6,747 bases of DNA, taken from Alistipes sp. GTDB taxonomy: Bacteria > Bacteroidota > Bacteroidia > Bacteroidales > Rikenellaceae. A program made the position numbers and the translations under genes. The DNA lies in assembly GCA_017631135.1 (NCBI GenBank), contig JAGBTW010000146.1:1-6747 (forward strand). The letters are read 5' to 3'. Below are positions 5,010 to 6,747 of this stretch, in pieces; position 1 is the stretch's first letter; each line of letters opens with the position of its first letter. The notes under the pieces were generated by a model that was not told the origin of the DNA, did not search any database, and saw only the letters and a program-made list of their open reading frames with translations.

Positions 5010-5906
5010 ATGGCACTTACGAAGCAAAATATCAAGACTATAGCAATGCCCGTAGCGATGGTTATAGGCGTGCTCCTCTGCCGCCCCTTGGCTATGGTCG
5101 AGGAGATTACAAACCACACCCTAACACCCATCCTCATCGCGGCGATGCTCTTCATAACCTTCTGCCGCGTCGATGTGCGCCAGATGCGCCTGCAGTGGGC
5201 ACACCTATGGATGCTACTCATTCAGTTCGTTGGCGCAGCACTCGTCTACTACGCCACTACACCCCTATTTGGTGCTACGGTTGGTCAGGGCGCGATGATA
5301 TGCGTCATGGCACCTATCGCCATGGCCGCGGTGGTCATCGGTGGCATGCTCGGTGGCAATGTCACCTCGATGGTTACCTATAGTCTTGTCTGCAACCTCG
5401 TCACAGCCCTCGTTGCGCCATACATGCTCCACGCCTTTGGCAATGGCAGCTGCACCTTTATGGAGATTATCGCGCGCGTAGCACCCACTCTTGTCGCCCC
5501 CTTTGTTGTGGCACAGCTGTGCCGTTGGCTTATGCCAAAGCTCGCAGCATGGTTCGCATCACACTCCATGCTCTCGTTCTACCTGTGGCTCGCATCGCTC
5601 ATCTTGGTCATGGGTCGCACGACTCTCTTTATCCTCAATGCCAAAGTGGATATAGCCGTCGAGATAGAGCTCGCCGCCATCGCCCTTGTGCTATGCCTTG
5701 TACAGTTCCGCGCGGGCAGACTCCTGGGTCGCTACACAGGCGATGTTGTGGGAACGACACAGTCCGTAGGACAGAAGAACACCATCTTCGCCATCTGGCT
5801 ATCACTCAACTTCCTCGACCCCATAGCCTCTATCGCCCCCACGGCATATATCGTATGGCAGAACATCACCAACAGCTGTCAGATGTGGCGCAAGGGTAAG
5901 GCATAG
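5010..5906 (+). CDS. Bile acid:sodium symporter (BASS) family transporter
   Basis: This 298-residue inner-membrane protein has about ten hydrophobic segments (roughly 10-25, 37-53, 64-82, 92-110, 116-140, 153-172, 186-206, 216-234, 250-268, 272-290). Two family-type crossover regions are visible: APIAMAAVVIGGMLGGNVTS (101-120) and TQSVGQKNTIFAIWLSLN (250-267) followed by PTAYIVWQN. The length is normal for bacterial BASS proteins, which carry bile acids, pantothenate, keto acids or other organic anions with sodium; the substrate cannot be inferred here. By eye, the position of the conserved Glu in the second crossover helix appears to be Ser252. The ATG lies 10 nt after the amidase stop, with a purine-rich AAGAGATAA before it, so it is probably in the same operon. 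It might also be annotated simply as a hypothetical transporter. Confidence 0.82.
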   Translation: MALTKQNIKTIAMPVAMVIGVLLCRPLAMVEEITNHTLTPILIAAMLFITFCRVDVRQMRLQWAHLWMLLIQFVGAALVYYATTPLFGATVGQGAMICVMAPIAMAAVVIGGMLGGNVTSMVTYSLVCNLVTALVAPYMLHAFGNGSCTFMEIIARVAPTLVAPFVVAQLCRWLMPKLAAWFASHSMLSFYLWLASLILVMGRTTLFILNAKVDIAVEIELAAIALVLCLVQFRAGRLLGRYTGDVVGTTQSVGQKNTIFAIWLSLNFLDPIASIAPTAYIVWQNITNSCQMWRKGKA

Positions 5907-5925
5907 CCACCACGCCATTTGGCTC

Positions 5926-5933
5926 CATATTTG
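5926..5933 (+). promoter_or_regulatory. Weak promoter -7 box before the superoxide dismutase gene
   Basis: CATATTTG differs from the TAnnTTTG consensus at the first base only and lies 39 nt before the SOD start codon. With the following CAGTC it matches the truA promoter region (1204-1216) at 11 of 13 positions. No -33 TTTG is found at the right distance. A small stem, AGCCA (5905-5909) with TGGCT (5920-5924), spans the upstream stop codon but has no T run, so read-through from the transporter gene remains possible. Confidence 0.45.
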
Positions 5934-5972
5934 CAGTCGTCGAGCATATACTCATATTAAAACACTGCAATT

Positions 5973-6587
5973 ATGACACTATCATCTGTTGCCACGGCGC
6001 TCATAACGATTGTTGAGCTTCCGTATGCCTACGACGCTCTCGAGCCCTATATCTCTGCCGAGACGCTACACTTCCACCACGACAAGCACTATGCGGGCTA
6101 TGTCGCGAAGCTCAACGAGCTTATCGAGGACACGCGCTACGCCACCATGCCCCTCGAGGAGATTGTGCGCTCGAGCGATGGCGCAATCTTCAACAATGCC
6201 GCACAGGCATGGAATCATATCTTCTACTTCGAGCAGTTCGCCCCGCGCCCCCAGCACCACCCCGAGGGAGCACTCAAGCGCGCCATAGATGACCAATTTG
6301 GCTCTGTTGAGGGACTCAAGGAGCGCATGACAACACACGCTGCCACGCTCTTTGGCTCGGGCTGGGTGTGGCTCGCCGCCGATAAGGATGGCAGACTCTA
6401 CATCATCTCGAAGTCAAACGCTGGCACACCCCTCACCGACGACCTCACACCTCTCATCGCCATCGACGTGTGGGAGCACGCCTACTATATCGACTACCGC
6501 AACATGCGCAAAAATAGCGTCGAGGAGCTGTGGAAGGTCCTCGACTGGCGCGTTATAGACGCCCGCTACAACGCCATCAAAGCATAA
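5973..6587 (+). CDS. sodB: Superoxide dismutase, iron type
   Basis: The enzyme dismutates superoxide to oxygen and hydrogen peroxide in the cytoplasm, protecting an anaerobe during oxygen exposure. All four metal ligands are visible: His35 (LHFHHDKHY), His82 (AAQAWNH), and Asp165 and His169 (DVWEHAYY). These correspond to E. coli SodB His26, His73, Asp156 and His160. Tyr43 matches the gateway Tyr34. Gln78 in NNAAQ and the SNAGTPLT segment are iron-type features, in contrast to manganese enzymes, which place the outer-sphere Gln near the second metal-binding domain. The 204 residues include about 9-10 extra at the N terminus (MTLSSVATALITI) before the conserved VELPYAYDALEP. No internal ATG/GTG/TTG start would remove them, and they lack the positive charge of a normal signal peptide. 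Cambialistic use of Mn is possible, as in other Bacteroidales. Confidence 0.96.
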   Translation: MTLSSVATALITIVELPYAYDALEPYISAETLHFHHDKHYAGYVAKLNELIEDTRYATMPLEEIVRSSDGAIFNNAAQAWNHIFYFEQFAPRPQHHPEGALKRAIDDQFGSVEGLKERMTTHAATLFGSGWVWLAADKDGRLYIISKSNAGTPLTDDLTPLIAIDVWEHAYYIDYRNMRKNSVEELWKVLDWRVIDARYNAIKA

Positions 6588-6594
6588 AACAAGA

Positions 6595-6669
6595 GTAGGC
6601 ATAGAGTAGCTGGGCTTGCATGCTGGGATAAAACCCTTATGCAAACGCCCTAAACCACTCTATGCCTAC
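6595..6669. terminator. Nested 75-nt hairpin between converging genes, probable bidirectional terminator
   Basis: The outer stem is a perfect 13 bp: GTAGGCATAGAGT (6595-6607) with ACTCTATGCCTAC (6657-6669). Inside it GGGC (6612-6615) pairs with GCCC (6647-6650), TTGCAT (6616-6621) with ATGCAA (6639-6644), and GGG (6625-6627) with CCC (6634-6636) around an ATAAAA loop, about 26 pairs in all. It begins 8 nt after the SOD stop and ends 18 nt before the stop of the facing minus-strand frame. The plus-strand exit has no clear T run. The minus-strand exit is TCTTGTTTTATG, moderately T-rich. It fits a terminator or 3'-end stabiliser for one or both genes. Confidence 0.6.
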
Positions 6670-6687
6670 CTACTTAAGTGGAATGTT

Positions 6688-6747
6688 CTACTTGGTGTGG
6701 TATAGCGAGATGTAGATACCGGGGACGCTGTCGACAATGCTTCTAAC
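6688..6747 (-). CDS. C-terminal end of an unidentified minus-strand protein (partial)
   Basis: Reading in from the right edge on the minus strand, one frame gives VRSIVDSVPGIYISLYHTK and then TAG at 6690-6688. Codon choice (GTC, GAC, AGC, ATC, TAC, ACC, AAG) matches the GC-rich genes of this window, and the stop faces SOD across a strong hairpin, as expected for convergent genes. No family can be named from 19 residues. Another minus-strand frame is also open in this stretch (stop TAG at 6671-6669, overlapping the hairpin), so the choice of frame is an inference. Confidence 0.4.
   Translation of the reverse strand, partial: VRSIVDSVPGIYISLYHTK

Noticed and set aside
5905..5924. Terminator between the transporter and SOD genes
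   Set aside because: The stem is only 5 bp with a 10-nt loop and is not followed by a T run, so it was mentioned only as context.
1261..6587. Other overlapping frames on both strands inside truA, the amidase, transporter and SOD genes
   Set aside because: High GC gives long chance frames. Each lies entirely over a recognisable gene, has Arg/Ser/Pro-rich or low-complexity composition and shows no family motif.
6595..6669. Integron attC site
   Set aside because: The palindrome is attC-sized, but the outer ends lack the RYYYAAC/GTTRRRY core sites, and no integrase or cassette array is seen.

Overview
The window looks like the chromosome of a member of the Bacteroidota, most likely the order Bacteroidales (gut type, Rikenellaceae/Alistipes-like at a guess). 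The evidence is a DUF5606 protein (a Bacteroidota family), promoter -7 boxes of the form TAnnTTTG upstream of divergent genes, A-rich leaders instead of strong Shine-Dalgarno sequences, and a large secreted amidase with a golvesin/xanthan-lyase-type domain of the kind common in this phylum. Genes are GC-rich; the intergenic DNA is AT- or CT-rich and full of inverted repeats.

Layout. Positions 1-82 hold the last 26 codons of a dihydrolipoamide dehydrogenase (lpd). Positions 83-632 contain no credible gene but are highly structured: a 132-nt nested inverted repeat directly after the lpd stop (81-212), a perfect 8-bp hairpin (251-269), a pyrimidine-rich degenerate repeat (270-345), a REP-like GAGCG..AGCG hairpin (355-380), short AT-rich tandem repeats (400-458), a minus-strand intrinsic terminator (467-493) and a long imperfect hairpin carrying a second GAGCG..AGCG core (526-619). 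A minus-strand DUF5606 gene follows (633-1052). The divergent intergenic region (1053-1236) has one -7 box per strand and several palindromes. A plus-strand cluster then runs truA (tRNA pseudouridine synthase, 1237-1968), a 1012-residue secreted amidase-like multidomain protein (1961-4999, overlapping truA by 8 nt) and a bile acid:sodium symporter-family membrane protein (5010-5906). After a 66-nt gap with its own weak promoter comes an iron-type superoxide dismutase (5973-6587). Next are a nested hairpin (6595-6669) and the probable 3' end of a converging minus-strand gene (6688-6747).

How the genes fit together. truA, the amidase and the transporter are tightly packed and probably co-transcribed, but they do not form one obvious pathway: tRNA modification, an envelope enzyme and a membrane transporter. 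The superoxide dismutase is probably transcribed separately. I see no phage, transposase, CRISPR or defence genes. The least ordinary material is the structured intergenic DNA and the architecture of the 1012-residue protein, in which a carbohydrate-binding-like domain appears to be inserted between the metal-site motifs of an amidase.
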